DNA from: Deinococci bacterium
GTDB taxonomy: Bacteria > Deinococcota > Deinococci > Deinococcales > Trueperaceae
Assembly (NCBI GenBank): GCA_030149325.1
Contig: JASBRS010000065.1
Span: forward strand, 1 to 40,000
Direction: 5' to 3'
DNA: 40,000 nucleotides
The position numbers and the translations under genes were made by a program. Below are positions 16,175 through 24,523 of this stretch, piece after piece. How positions within the stretch are numbered: position 1 is the stretch's first letter; each line of letters opens with the position of its first letter. The notes below the pieces were generated by a model. The model was not told where the DNA came from. It searched no databases and worked only from the letters and a program-made list of their open reading frames with translations.

Positions 16175-17041
16175 TCACTCCCGATCGGCGGCCGTCGCCA
16201 CCACCGGCTCGGTGGTCGATACCCGCACCTCGATCTCGCGCCCGGGACGCTGCAGCAGCCTCCGAACGAGCTCCCGCACGACCCCCGCCAGCATGCGCCG
16301 GGGCGTCAGCAGGCTCGGGGCGAGCCCGGTCTTCCCGTCGGTGGCGCTCGAGGCCAGCTCGACGACCGTCCCGGCCGGCACGTCGGGGTCCTCGCCCCAG
16401 AGCCGCAGCACCGTCGCGAACGGCCGCATGCGGTCCTCGTAGCCTCGGATGGCCCGCACCTCGCCGACCATGTCGGTCAGCATCAGCCCGGGATTGAAGG
16501 CGAGGACGCTGATGCCGCTCCCCCGCGTCTCCCGGGCGAGCGCCAGCGTGAAGCTCCGTACCCAGGCCTTGGACGAGGCGTAGGCGTTCTGGTTGGGGAC
16601 CGGGCCGCGGTCGCCCCGGCCGAGCGTGTTGATCAGCTTGCCCGAGCCCTGGCCGAGGAAGTGGCGGACCGCGACCATCGAGCCCAGGTACACGCCGCGC
16701 ACGTTGGTGTCGAGCACGCGCAGGAAGTCCTCGTCCGGGACCGCCGGGGTCGGGCCGTAGGGGCCGGACACGCCGGCGTTGTTGACCCACACGTCGAGCC
16801 GCCCGAAGCTCGCGAGCGCGGCTCGCGCCAGGGCCTCGTGGTCTTCACGCCGCGTCACGTCGGCCACCACGCCTACGGACACCTCCGGGCCGAGCTCCGC
16901 TACCGCCGCGTCGACCGCCGCGCGCGAGCGCGAGCTCACCACCACCCGAGCGCCCTCGCGAACGAAGGCGGCAGCCGTGGCCCGCCCGAAGCCGCGCGTG
17001 CTGCCGGTGACCACCGCCACCCTCCCGTCGAGCCTTCCCAT
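16175..17041 (-). CDS. Short-chain dehydrogenase/reductase
   Basis: A 288-residue Rossmann-fold SDR, probably using NADP(H). The nucleotide motif is TGSTRGFG (residues 12-19), NNAG occurs in WVNNAGVSG, and the catalytic Tyr and Lys are in YASSK. The position normally holding the catalytic Ser reads LINTLGRGD, so that residue may be replaced or shifted. The C-terminal 40 residues extend beyond a minimal SDR. The start is the ATG at 17041 with GGGGAGG 7 nt upstream; longer in-frame starts lack support. It diverges from the four-gene operon starting at 17178. Substrate unknown. Confidence 0.85.
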   Translation of the reverse strand: MGRLDGRVAVVTGSTRGFGRATAAAFVREGARVVVSSRSRAAVDAAVAELGPEVSVGVVADVTRREDHEALARAALASFGRLDVWVNNAGVSGPYGPTPAVPDEDFLRVLDTNVRGVYLGSMVAVRHFLGQGSGKLINTLGRGDRGPVPNQNAYASSKAWVRSFTLALARETRGSGISVLAFNPGLMLTDMVGEVRAIRGYEDRMRPFATVLRLWGEDPDVPAGTVVELASSATDGKTGLAPSLLTPRRMLAGVVRELVRRLLQRPGREIEVRVSTTEPVVATAADRE

Positions 17042-17177
17042 CGTCCCGCCTCCCCGGGCCGGCGCTGCACGCCGGCGCTCGTCGCCGCCTGCGACCATGG
17101 TCGTAGGTCCAACTCGGTCCGAGCGCCGAGGCGCTCGTGGGCACCCAGCCACCATACTCGCGCTCGGAGGTACCGTC

Positions 17178-17351
17178 ATGCCCTTGGACCACTCCCTCGC
17201 CACGGAGGCCCTGATCGCGCGCAGCCTGCGCGAGGCCCGTCGCGCCGCCCGCCAGGACCCCTACAGCCCGACCGCGCCCGATCGATCCTCGGCCCGTCGA
17301 CGTCCCAGCTGGGCCGAACTCGTCCGCCCCGGTCGCGCGACGAACGCATGA
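17178..17351 (+). CDS. 57-residue protein, first gene of an overlapping four-gene operon
   Basis: I do not recognise this protein. It begins MPLDHSLATEALIARSLREA, an Arg-rich amphipathic stretch, followed by a basic, Pro-rich, probably disordered C-terminus. It has a good ribosome-binding site (GGAGG at 17166-17170, 7 nt from the ATG), and a CATACT box at 17153-17158 may be the -10. Its stop codon overlaps the ATG of the next gene (ATGA at 17348-17351), which argues that it is really translated. Whether the peptide has its own job or mainly couples translation of the SDR cannot be told. Confidence 0.6.
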   Translation: MPLDHSLATEALIARSLREARRAARQDPYSPTAPDRSSARRRPSWAELVRPGRATNA

Positions 17352-18094
17352 GCGCCGACCGCATGCCGAGCTCGCCGGCGCCCAGGGCCGTCGTCACCGG
17401 CGCCAGCCGCGGGCACGGCCTGGCGCTGGCGCGCTTCCTGGCGGGCGCCGGCTACGAGGTCGTGGTGACGGCCCGGGACTCCGCCGCCCTGGCGCTGGCG
17501 CGAGCCGAGATCGCGGCGGTGGGGCGCGTCAGCGCCGTCCCAGGCGACGTCGGCGACCCCGCCCACCGCGCGGCCCTGGTCGAGCGCGTCGGCGATCGCC
17601 TCGACCTGCTCGTCCACAACGCTTCGGAGCTCGGGCCCAGTCCGCTGCCCGCCCTGGCGACGGCCGACGCCGCCGCCTTCCGAGCCGTCCTCGAGACCAA
17701 CCTGGTCGCCCCGCTCGCCCTCACGCAGGCGCTGCTGCCCGCCCTGCGGCGGGCCGGCGGCCTCATCGCCGCCGTCTCCTCCGACGCCGCCCAGGGCGCC
17801 TACCCGGGCTGGGGCCTGTACGGCGCCAGCAAGGCCGCGCTCGAGCTCCTGGCCCGGACGCTGGCCGCCGAGATCGGCGACGTCGCGACGGTGATCGTCG
17901 ATCCCGGCGACATGCGGACCCCCATGCACCAGCTCGCCTTCCCGGGCGAGGACATCGGGGACCGACCGCTCCCCGAGGTCACCCTGCCGTTCTGGGCGTG
18001 GCTGATCGGCCAGTCCCGGACCGCCGTGACCGGCGGGCGCTTCGAGGCCCAGGCCGACGACTGGACCCTCCCCGTCGACACGGTCGCGTCGTGA
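17348..18094 (+). CDS. Short-chain dehydrogenase/reductase in the QueA-like operon
   Basis: A 248-residue SDR with the nucleotide motif TGASRGHG (residues 17-24), VHNAS in place of NNAG, catalytic Ser in AVSSDA and Tyr/Lys in YGASK. The C-terminal segment (WLIGQSRTAVTGGRFEAQADDW) is typical of SDRs acting on small carbonyl or hydroxyl substrates. Both ends overlap neighbours by 4 nt: ATGA with the 57-residue gene and GTGA with the QueA-like gene. The substrate is unknown; the context suggests it works with the QueA-like and metallo-beta-lactamase proteins. Confidence 0.88.
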   Translation: MSADRMPSSPAPRAVVTGASRGHGLALARFLAGAGYEVVVTARDSAALALARAEIAAVGRVSAVPGDVGDPAHRAALVERVGDRLDLLVHNASELGPSPLPALATADAAAFRAVLETNLVAPLALTQALLPALRRAGGLIAAVSSDAAQGAYPGWGLYGASKAALELLARTLAAEIGDVATVIVDPGDMRTPMHQLAFPGEDIGDRPLPEVTLPFWAWLIGQSRTAVTGGRFEAQADDWTLPVDTVAS

Positions 18095-19122
18095 TCCCCG
18101 CAACCCGCCCGCCCGTGGCCGACCGCCCCCCCGAAGCTCGCGGACGGGCACGCGACCAGGTGCGGTTGCTGGTGTCCACGGACGCCGACGACCGCCACGC
18201 CGAATTCCGCGATCTGCCCGACCTCCTCGCTCCGGGCGATCTGCTGGTCGTCAACGACAGCGCCACCCTGGCGGCTGCCCTCCCCGCCGAGGCCGCGCTG
18301 GGGCCCTTCCGTCTCCACCTCTCGACGCGCTACGCTCCCTGCCTGTGGCTGGCCGAGCCGCGCTGGAGCGTGGAGCGCCCCGGCCCGCTGCCGCTCGCTG
18401 CCGGCGAGGGGATCCACGTCGGCCGGCGAGAACGGATCCGCGCCCGGATCGTCGCTCCCCATCCGCAGCTCCCGCGCCTGACGTTCGTGGCGACCGAGAG
18501 ACCCCTCGATCCCACCCTGGCCGCCGACGGCGAGCCGATCCGCTATCGCTACCTGGCGCGGCCGCAACCGCTCGACGCCTACCAGACGGTGTTCGCGCGC
18601 ACGCCCGGGAGCGCCGAGATGCCCTCGGCCGCACGCCCCTTCAGCGCGGCGACGGTCACGGCCCTCCGGGCCGCCGGCATCGAGCTGGCCAGCCTCACGC
18701 TGCACACCGGCGTCAGCAGTCTGGAGGCCGGCGACGCTCCGGTGCTCTACGCCGAGCCGTTCCGCGTCGAGCGCGCCACCGCCGACGCCATCGCACGGAC
18801 CCGCGCGCGCGGCGGTCGCGTCATCGCGGTGGGAACGACCGTGGTGCGCGCCCTCGAGACCGCCTTCCGCGACGGGGCGGTCCGGCCCAGCCGCGGCTTC
18901 ACCCGGCGCTTCGTTCGGCCCGGACAGGTGCACGGCGCTGCCGACGGGATGATCACCGGCTTCCACGAAGCCGCCAGCACCCACCAGGCCCTGCTCGCCG
19001 CCGTGGTCGGCCCCGAGGTGGTCCACCGCGCCTATCGCACGGCCCTCGCGACGGGGTACCTGTGGCACGAGTTCGGCGACAGCCACCTGCTGCTGCGACG
19101 GCACGGATCGTCCCTGGCATGA
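18091..19122 (+). CDS. QueA-like protein (SAM:tRNA ribosyltransferase-isomerase family)
   Basis: A 343-residue member of the QueA fold. True QueA transfers and isomerises ribose from SAM onto 7-aminomethyl-deazaguanine in tRNA. Family landmarks are present: LLAPGDLLVVNDSATL, YQTVFARTPGSAEMPSAARPF, TLHTGVSSLE, VIAVGTTVVRALE, DGMITGFHEAAST and a final GDSHLL. Several differ from true QueA, which has versions such as APTAGLHF, TLHVGAGTF and ITNFHLPxST. It is therefore better called a paralogue whose reaction is unknown. The GTG start overlaps the SDR stop (GTGA), and the end overlaps the next ATG. No other queuosine genes are visible here. Confidence 0.8.
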   Translation: MIPATRPPVADRPPEARGRARDQVRLLVSTDADDRHAEFRDLPDLLAPGDLLVVNDSATLAAALPAEAALGPFRLHLSTRYAPCLWLAEPRWSVERPGPLPLAAGEGIHVGRRERIRARIVAPHPQLPRLTFVATERPLDPTLAADGEPIRYRYLARPQPLDAYQTVFARTPGSAEMPSAARPFSAATVTALRAAGIELASLTLHTGVSSLEAGDAPVLYAEPFRVERATADAIARTRARGGRVIAVGTTVVRALETAFRDGAVRPSRGFTRRFVRPGQVHGAADGMITGFHEAASTHQALLAAVVGPEVVHRAYRTALATGYLWHEFGDSHLLLRRHGSSLA

Positions 19123-20018
19123 TGGGAGTCGAGGAGGTCCCCGATGCCCTGCGACGGGAGAGCCCGAGCGTGAGCGGCGCCACGACCTTCGTGTGCGCGA
19201 CCTGCGGCACCGCCTTCCCACCGGCCGACCGGCCGCCGGAGCACTGCCCGGTGTGCGAGGACGTCCGTCAGTACGTGCCCGAAGGCGGGCAGCGCTGGAC
19301 CACGCCGGTGGAGCTGGCCTCGGTGCACGGCAACCGCATCGAGCGGCTCGAGCCCGGCCTCTACGCCATCCGCAGCGACCCCGCCTTCGCCATCGGACAG
19401 CGCGCCCTGCTGCTGCAGACGGCCGACGGCAACGTGCTGTGGGACTGCGTCACGCTCCTCGATCGCGCCACCGTGGAGGCGGTGCGCACGCTTGGCGGCA
19501 TCGACGCCATCGCCGTCAGCCACCCCCACTACTACAGCGCGCACCGCGCCTGGGCCGAGGCGTTCGACGCGCCCGTCTACCTGCACGGCGCCGATCGCGC
19601 CTGGGTGGTCGACCCGCACCCGCGGCTCCACGCCTGGGAGGGCGAGACCCACCGCTGGTTGGGGGGCACCACCCTGATCCGGGCCGGCGGTCACTTCCCC
19701 GGCGGCACCGTGCTCCACTGGCCCGACGGCGCCGGCGGGGCCGGGACGCTGCTCAGCGGCGACATCCTGCAGGTCGTGCCCGACCGCGGCGTGGTGGGGT
19801 TCATGTACTCGTACCCCAACTACCTGCCCCTGCCCGCCTGGGAGGTCGACGCCATCGCCGCCTCGGTCGAGCCGTTCGCCTTCGATCGCATCCACGGCGC
19901 CTTCGCCGGGCGCACCATCGTCAGCGGCGGCAAGGAGGCCATCGAGCGCGCCCGCGTGCGGTACCGGCGCGCCCTGGACGGCGATCTCCCGGGGTTGCGC
20001 CCCCGACCGGACGCCTGA
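19119..20018 (+). CDS. Zinc-ribbon metallo-beta-lactamase-fold protein
   Basis: A 299-residue protein with an N-terminal rubredoxin/zinc-ribbon-like knuckle (CATCGTAF then CPVCEDV, residues about 27-47) joined to a metallo-beta-lactamase-like domain. The usual HxHxDH metal motif is replaced by SHPHYYSAH; later ligand-like positions are GGHFPGG, LSGDILQ and IHGAF. Proteins of this type are annotated only as MBL-fold hydrolases; the substrate is unknown. The ATG at 19119 overlaps the QueA-like stop (ATGA); an adjacent ATG at 19122 and a GTG at 19170 are alternatives. It closes the four-gene operon and is followed by a convergent BrxC-like gene. Confidence 0.83.
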   Translation: MMGVEEVPDALRRESPSVSGATTFVCATCGTAFPPADRPPEHCPVCEDVRQYVPEGGQRWTTPVELASVHGNRIERLEPGLYAIRSDPAFAIGQRALLLQTADGNVLWDCVTLLDRATVEAVRTLGGIDAIAVSHPHYYSAHRAWAEAFDAPVYLHGADRAWVVDPHPRLHAWEGETHRWLGGTTLIRAGGHFPGGTVLHWPDGAGGAGTLLSGDILQVVPDRGVVGFMYSYPNYLPLPAWEVDAIAASVEPFAFDRIHGAFAGRTIVSGGKEAIERARVRYRRALDGDLPGLRPRPDA

Positions 20019-20035
20019 GGACGTCGGCCTGCACG

Positions 20036-20082
20036 CGAACGGCCCGGCGCGACCCGCAGGGGCCGCGGCCGGGCCGCGTTCG
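20036..20082. terminator. Hairpin between convergent genes
   Basis: The arms CGAAC-GGCCCGGC (20036-20048) and GCCGGGCC-GC-GTTCG (20068-20082) pair over 13 bp with a 2-nt bulge. It lies between two convergent stop codons and has no T-run. It may terminate in both directions or protect the 3' ends. Confidence 0.4.
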
Positions 20083-20103
20083 TCGGACCTCGTGTCGAGG
20101 CGC

Positions 20104-20757
<654 letters not shown>

Positions 20758-20780
20758 GCTCACGCCTCCTGCGCACTGCG

Positions 20781-20786
20781 ATTGTA
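20781..20786 (-). promoter_or_regulatory. -10 box of the BrxC-like gene
   Basis: TACAAT on the minus strand, about 24 nt before the ATG, gives a short leader that includes the AGGAGG ribosome site at 20765-20770. No clear -35. Confidence 0.45.
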
Positions 20787-20847
20787 GATTCCGGGGCCCC
20801 CCGACCGATGTCGCGGTGCGCACGCTCGTCGCGGCCGCCGCGCTTCG

Positions 20848-20876
20848 TTGACCCCCCTCGGGGCGCCTGATAGACT
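20848..20876 (+). promoter_or_regulatory. Promoter of tRNA-Ser
   Basis: TTGACC (20848-20853) and TAGACT (20871-20876) are separated by exactly 17 nt and lie about 20 nt upstream of the tRNA 5' end. Confidence 0.7.
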
Positions 20877-20897
20877 CGTCGGTGCCACCGACGGAAC

Positions 20898-20989
20898 GGA
20901 GAGGTGTCCGAGTGGTTTAAGGAGCACGCCTGGAAAGCGTGTAGGTGGGACTCCCTGCCTCGCGGGTTCGAATCCCGCCCTCTCCGCCA
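20898..20989 (+). tRNA. tRNA-Ser (anticodon GGA)
   Basis: A 92-nt class II tRNA. The 7-bp acceptor stem pairs GGAGAGG with CCTCTCC (20979-20985), followed by G and an encoded CCA (20987-20989). The anticodon stem CACGC/GCGTG encloses the loop CTGGAAA, with anticodon GGA at 20932-20934, reading UCC and UCU. A long variable arm (TAGGTGGGACTCCCTGCCTC), expected for tRNA-Ser, is followed by the T arm with GGTTCGAATCC. It has its own promoter. No terminator with a T-run is visible after it. Confidence 0.97.
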
Positions 20990-21029
20990 ACCTTCGTCGC
21001 GGCACCGCCCCGGGTCCCGGGCCGGCCCC

Positions 21030-24000
21030 TCAGTCCTCCGACATCGCCAGGAAGGCGTCGACCACCTGCGGGTCGAAGTGGCTCCCGCGCCGCTCGCGGA
21101 TGTGCTCGAGCGCCGCCTCGCGCGTCCACGCCTGCCGGTACGGGCGGTCGCTCGTGAGCGCGTCGTAGACGTCCACCACGGCGAAGATCCGGGCGGCCAG
21201 GGGGATGGCCTCCCCGGCCAGCCCGTCGGGGTAGCCCGTGCCGTCCCAACGCTCGTGATGCCAGCGCGGGATCGCCACGGCCGGTTGCAGGAACGCGATG
21301 TCCTTCAGCATGTCCGCGGCGTACACGGGGTGCCGGCGGATGACGTCGAACTCCTCCTCGGTGAGCCGCCCCGGCTTGAGCAGGATGCTGTCGGGGATCC
21401 CCATCTTGCCGATGTCGTGGAGCAGCGCGCCGCGGCGGACGTGTTCCAGCTCGTCGCGGGGCACGCCGAGTCGCTCGGCGAGGTCGAGGGTGAGTCGCGT
21501 GACGCGTTGGCTGTGGCCCGCCGTCTCCTCGTCCTTGAGGTCCAGGGCGCGCGCCCAGCCTTCGATGGTGTCGTCGTAGGCGTCCTGGAGCTCGCGGTTC
21601 GCGGTCTGCAGATCGATGACCAAGGCATCGCGCTGGATGGCGAGTGCGACCTGCTGCGCGAGCGCTTCCGTGAACACCTGCGCGTCGTCGTCCAGGTCGA
21701 GCGATCCGCTGCTGTAGAGCTCGAGCACCCCTTCGAGCCGCCCCATGCTGACCAGGGGCAGCGCGAAGCAACCTCGGAAGCCCATCTTCTCCAGCCAACG
21801 CACGTCGTACCCGGTGCTCGCGCGCGCGTCGTGGACGCGGACCGGCAGGCGCGTCCGAACGACCTCGCCGGCGAGCCCCTGATCGATGGGGACGGTGGTC
21901 CCGCCCGGAGGCATCCCTCGATCCGCCAGCCTCCGGAGATGGCGCTGTCCCGGCTCCATGCGGAACACCGCAGCCGCATCGACCCTCAGCTGCCGCGTGA
22001 TCTCGTCGAGCGTCATGGCCAGGACGGGCCGCAGCGGCCCATCGACGAGGATCGCGGTGTCGACCCGGTGGATGGCCTTGAAGCGCTCCAGGTTGCGCTC
22101 GAGCCTCTCGTTGAGCGCGCTGACGCGCTGCTCGGCAAGCACCCGTGACGACACGTCGCGGACGATCCCCTCGACGACGTCGACGCCGCCGTCCGACCCT
22201 CGGATAGGTCGGCTGTGCTGCTCCGAGTGGACGACGTGGCCGTCGCGGTGGATCCAGCGTATCGTCGACAGGAACGGCTCGCCGCGCTTGGCCGCCTCCT
22301 CGACACGGACGAGGTCGTCGGGGTGCATGACGCGCGTCAGGATGCTGGGATCGGCGTAGTGGTCTTCGGCGGTGTACCCGATGAGGGCGGCCACGGAGGG
22401 GCTGACGTACTCGAAGCGGTAGGCAGGGCGCACGCGCAACCGGAAGACGACGTCGACGGCGTTCTCCGCCAGCATCCGGTAGCGCTCCTCGCTGGCCTGG
22501 AGCTCCCGCTCGGCGTGGAGCCGCTCGGTCACGTCCTGGGCCACGGTCAAGCGGGCATCGTGCCCCTGGAACTCGAACGCGTGGGTGGTGATGTCGACCT
22601 CGAGGAGCCGGCCGTCCCGGGTGGGGTGACGCCACACCCCCTCCTGGGCCAAGGGGTCCATGGGGCCGGCCAGGCGCCGTTCCAGGATGGGGACGTCCTC
22701 GGCGGGCCGGATGTCCCGGAGCGTCATGCCCAGCAGCTCCTCCTCGGTGTATCCGTAGTACCGGACCATGGCCTCGTTGACGGCAAGGAAGGCGAGGCTG
22801 GCGCGATCGAAGACGTACATCGGCAGGGGGTTGTCCCGGAACAGCTGGCGGAACGAAGCTTCGCTGGCCCGGAGCGCCTGCTCCGAACGCCTGCGTTCCG
22901 ACACGTCCTGCTTGATGGCGATGAAGTGGGCGATGCGGCCGCCCTCGTCCAGGACCGGCGTGATCGTCTGCGCCTCGGGGTACACCGATCCGTCCTTGCG
23001 GCGGTTCAGCAACTCGCCGCGCCATACCTCGCCTTCGAGGACGGTGCTCCACAGCCGGCGGTAGAACGCGGGCGGATGCTCTCCCGACTTCAGCAGGCTC
23101 GGCTTCTTGCCGACGGCCTCGTCCAGGCCGTAGCCGGTGAGCTCGGTGAAGGCGCGGTTCACCCACTCGATGGTGCCCTCGGCGTCGGTGATGACGATCG
23201 CGTTCGCGGCCGCGTTCATCGCCGTATCGGCGACGGCCCGGCGACGGTCGCTCTCCTCGGCGGCGCGCACGAGCCGGCGGCGCTCGGAGATGTCGCGCAC
23301 CACCAGGCTGGTGCGCTCGCGGCCGACGTCGTCGACGAAGCTGGCGGCCGACACCTCGGCAGGGATGAAGGCGCCGTCGGTGTGACGGAGCCGCAGCTCA
23401 CCGAAGAAGCGGCCCTTCGCCTGCCGCGTCTCCAAGGCAGCCGTGAAGGCGGGGTCCGACTCGTCGAACAGGTCGCCGCGGCGCACGGGCCCGACGTCGT
23501 CGATCCCGTAGCCGAGCATCGCCCGGAGGGCCGCGTTGGCAGCCAGCACGGTGCCCTCGGGGTCGAGGATCACGACGCCGTCGATGCTGGTGTCGAAGAG
23601 CGCCTGGTAGGTGGCCTCCGACACCGCCCGGGCGGTCTCGGCGGCGTGCCGAGCCGAGGTGTCGCGGCCGGTGCCGTAGGCGACGCCCAGATCACGGTCG
23701 ACCTGGATGTCCCATTGCAGCCAGCGCGTCCGCCCGTCCTTGCGCTGGAACCGGTTCTCGAACGCGTCCAGGCGGCCGCTGGCGATCGCCTGCCGGGAGG
23801 CCGTTCGGGTCCTGGCAACGTCGGTCGGGTGCAGGAAGTCGCTCAGCGGACGACCCACGACCTCCTCGGGAGCGTAGCCGAGCACGCGAGCCCAGGCACC
23901 GTTGGCGTAGCGGACGGTGCCCTCGAGGTCGACGATGGCGAACAGGTCCTGGGCGAGACCGAACAGGCGTTGGAAGGCCTCGGAGTCGAGGGCGAGCGTG

Positions 24001-24089
24001 GAACCGTGCCGTCCGGCCGCGCCCGTGACGGCAAGGCCGGGGCCGTTCCGATGCTGCGTTGCGGAGCGAGGATCGCGTCCGTGGTCCAC
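21030..24089 (-). CDS. Multi-PAS/GAF HD-GYP cyclic-di-GMP phosphodiesterase
   Basis: A large cytoplasmic signalling protein, about 1019 residues, with no membrane helices. Reading in order: five PAS domains (about residues 36-146, 160-270, 290-400, 410-520, 535-650), a coiled linker, a GAF domain (680-820) and an HD-GYP domain (840-1010). HD-GYP residues are intact: HDIGKMGIPD, then HHERWDGTGYPDGL. It is expected to degrade cyclic di-GMP in response to signals sensed by the PAS/GAF units; no diguanylate cyclase domain is present. The start is uncertain: I chose the GTG at 24089. A GTG at 24179 sits 5 nt after a TACGCT box and would add 30 low-quality residues. The longer open frame upstream reads through a palindrome and is not real coding sequence. 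Confidence 0.87.
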   Translation of the reverse strand: MDHGRDPRSATQHRNGPGLAVTGAAGRHGSTLALDSEAFQRLFGLAQDLFAIVDLEGTVRYANGAWARVLGYAPEEVVGRPLSDFLHPTDVARTRTASRQAIASGRLDAFENRFQRKDGRTRWLQWDIQVDRDLGVAYGTGRDTSARHAAETARAVSEATYQALFDTSIDGVVILDPEGTVLAANAALRAMLGYGIDDVGPVRRGDLFDESDPAFTAALETRQAKGRFFGELRLRHTDGAFIPAEVSAASFVDDVGRERTSLVVRDISERRRLVRAAEESDRRRAVADTAMNAAANAIVITDAEGTIEWVNRAFTELTGYGLDEAVGKKPSLLKSGEHPPAFYRRLWSTVLEGEVWRGELLNRRKDGSVYPEAQTITPVLDEGGRIAHFIAIKQDVSERRRSEQALRASEASFRQLFRDNPLPMYVFDRASLAFLAVNEAMVRYYGYTEEELLGMTLRDIRPAEDVPILERRLAGPMDPLAQEGVWRHPTRDGRLLEVDITTHAFEFQGHDARLTVAQDVTERLHAERELQASEERYRMLAENAVDVVFRLRVRPAYRFEYVSPSVAALIGYTAEDHYADPSILTRVMHPDDLVRVEEAAKRGEPFLSTIRWIHRDGHVVHSEQHSRPIRGSDGGVDVVEGIVRDVSSRVLAEQRVSALNERLERNLERFKAIHRVDTAILVDGPLRPVLAMTLDEITRQLRVDAAAVFRMEPGQRHLRRLADRGMPPGGTTVPIDQGLAGEVVRTRLPVRVHDARASTGYDVRWLEKMGFRGCFALPLVSMGRLEGVLELYSSGSLDLDDDAQVFTEALAQQVALAIQRDALVIDLQTANRELQDAYDDTIEGWARALDLKDEETAGHSQRVTRLTLDLAERLGVPRDELEHVRRGALLHDIGKMGIPDSILLKPGRLTEEEFDVIRRHPVYAADMLKDIAFLQPAVAIPRWHHERWDGTGYPDGLAGEAIPLAARIFAVVDVYDALTSDRPYRQAWTREAALEHIRERRGSHFDPQVVDAFLAMSED

Positions 24090-24247
24090 CGTGCTCGCCG
24101 CCCCTCGTTCGACACGATGCCAGCTGGCCGGTTCCCGGCAGCTGCGCGGCCCCGCCCACGACGGGCAGCATCCACGCACCCCCGAGCGTAGCCGCACGCG
24201 TCTGACGGCGTTCTTACGAGCTGGGAGGTTGCGCGACGCCGAGAGCC

Positions 24248-24264
24248 TTCCCGATATCCGGGAA
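24248..24264. promoter_or_regulatory. Operator-like palindrome upstream of the HD-GYP gene
   Basis: TTCCCG-ATATC-CGGGAA, 6-bp half-sites with a 5-nt spacer, about 60 nt upstream of the possible -10 box at 24185-24190. This fits a dimeric regulator site but no factor is identified. Confidence 0.3.
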
Positions 24265-24374
24265 TCGCCTCTTCTGCCCCCCGCCGGCCCTTGGATACCG
24301 TCGGAGTGTGCCGGGGCCACCCCCCAAGGTTCCGGCACCATCCTTCCTCCGACCCGACGGACCCCGTGCCCGTC

Positions 24375-24416
24375 CGCCCAAGCGGGCGCGCCCACGTGGG
24401 CGCGCCCGCTTGGGCG
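24375..24416. repeat. 42-bp perfect palindrome
   Basis: The arm 24375-24395 (CGCCCAAGCGGGCGCGCCCA plus C) is the exact reverse complement of 24396-24416, with no spacer. Symmetry stops at both ends. As RNA it would form a very stable hairpin; as DNA it could extrude a cruciform. Confidence 0.85.
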
Positions 24417-24437
24417 ACGCGGTGGGTGCGTCACGTT

Positions 24438-24471
24438 CGAGCGCCTCCGGACCGGGGTCCGGAGGCGCTCG
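24438..24471. terminator. 15-bp perfect hairpin after the PDO gene
   Basis: Arms 24438-24452 and 24457-24471 (CGAGCGCCTCCGGAC and its complement) with loop CGGG. It lies 53 nt past the PDO stop on the minus strand. There is no T-run after it, so it may act as a 3'-end stabiliser or a Rho-related boundary rather than a classical terminator. Confidence 0.5.
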
Positions 24472-24523
24472 TCGGCGTTCGGTAGGGCGCGCGGCGCCGC
24501 CGGAGCGCCCGCTGCCAAGAACG

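Larger units (their letters stand above)
24090..24523. other. Structured intergenic region
   Basis: 434 nt between the PDO gene's 3' end and the HD-GYP gene's 5' end, both minus strand. No convincing gene. It contains a 15-bp hairpin, a 42-bp perfect palindrome, a spaced palindrome TTCCCG-N5-CGGGAA at 24248-24264 and a possible minus-strand -10 box TACGCT at 24185-24190. Confidence 0.6.

Noticed and set aside
24090-24518. N-terminal extension of the HD-GYP reading frame
   Set aside because: It translates the palindrome and hairpin, has no protein-like pattern, and high-GC DNA often stays open by chance.
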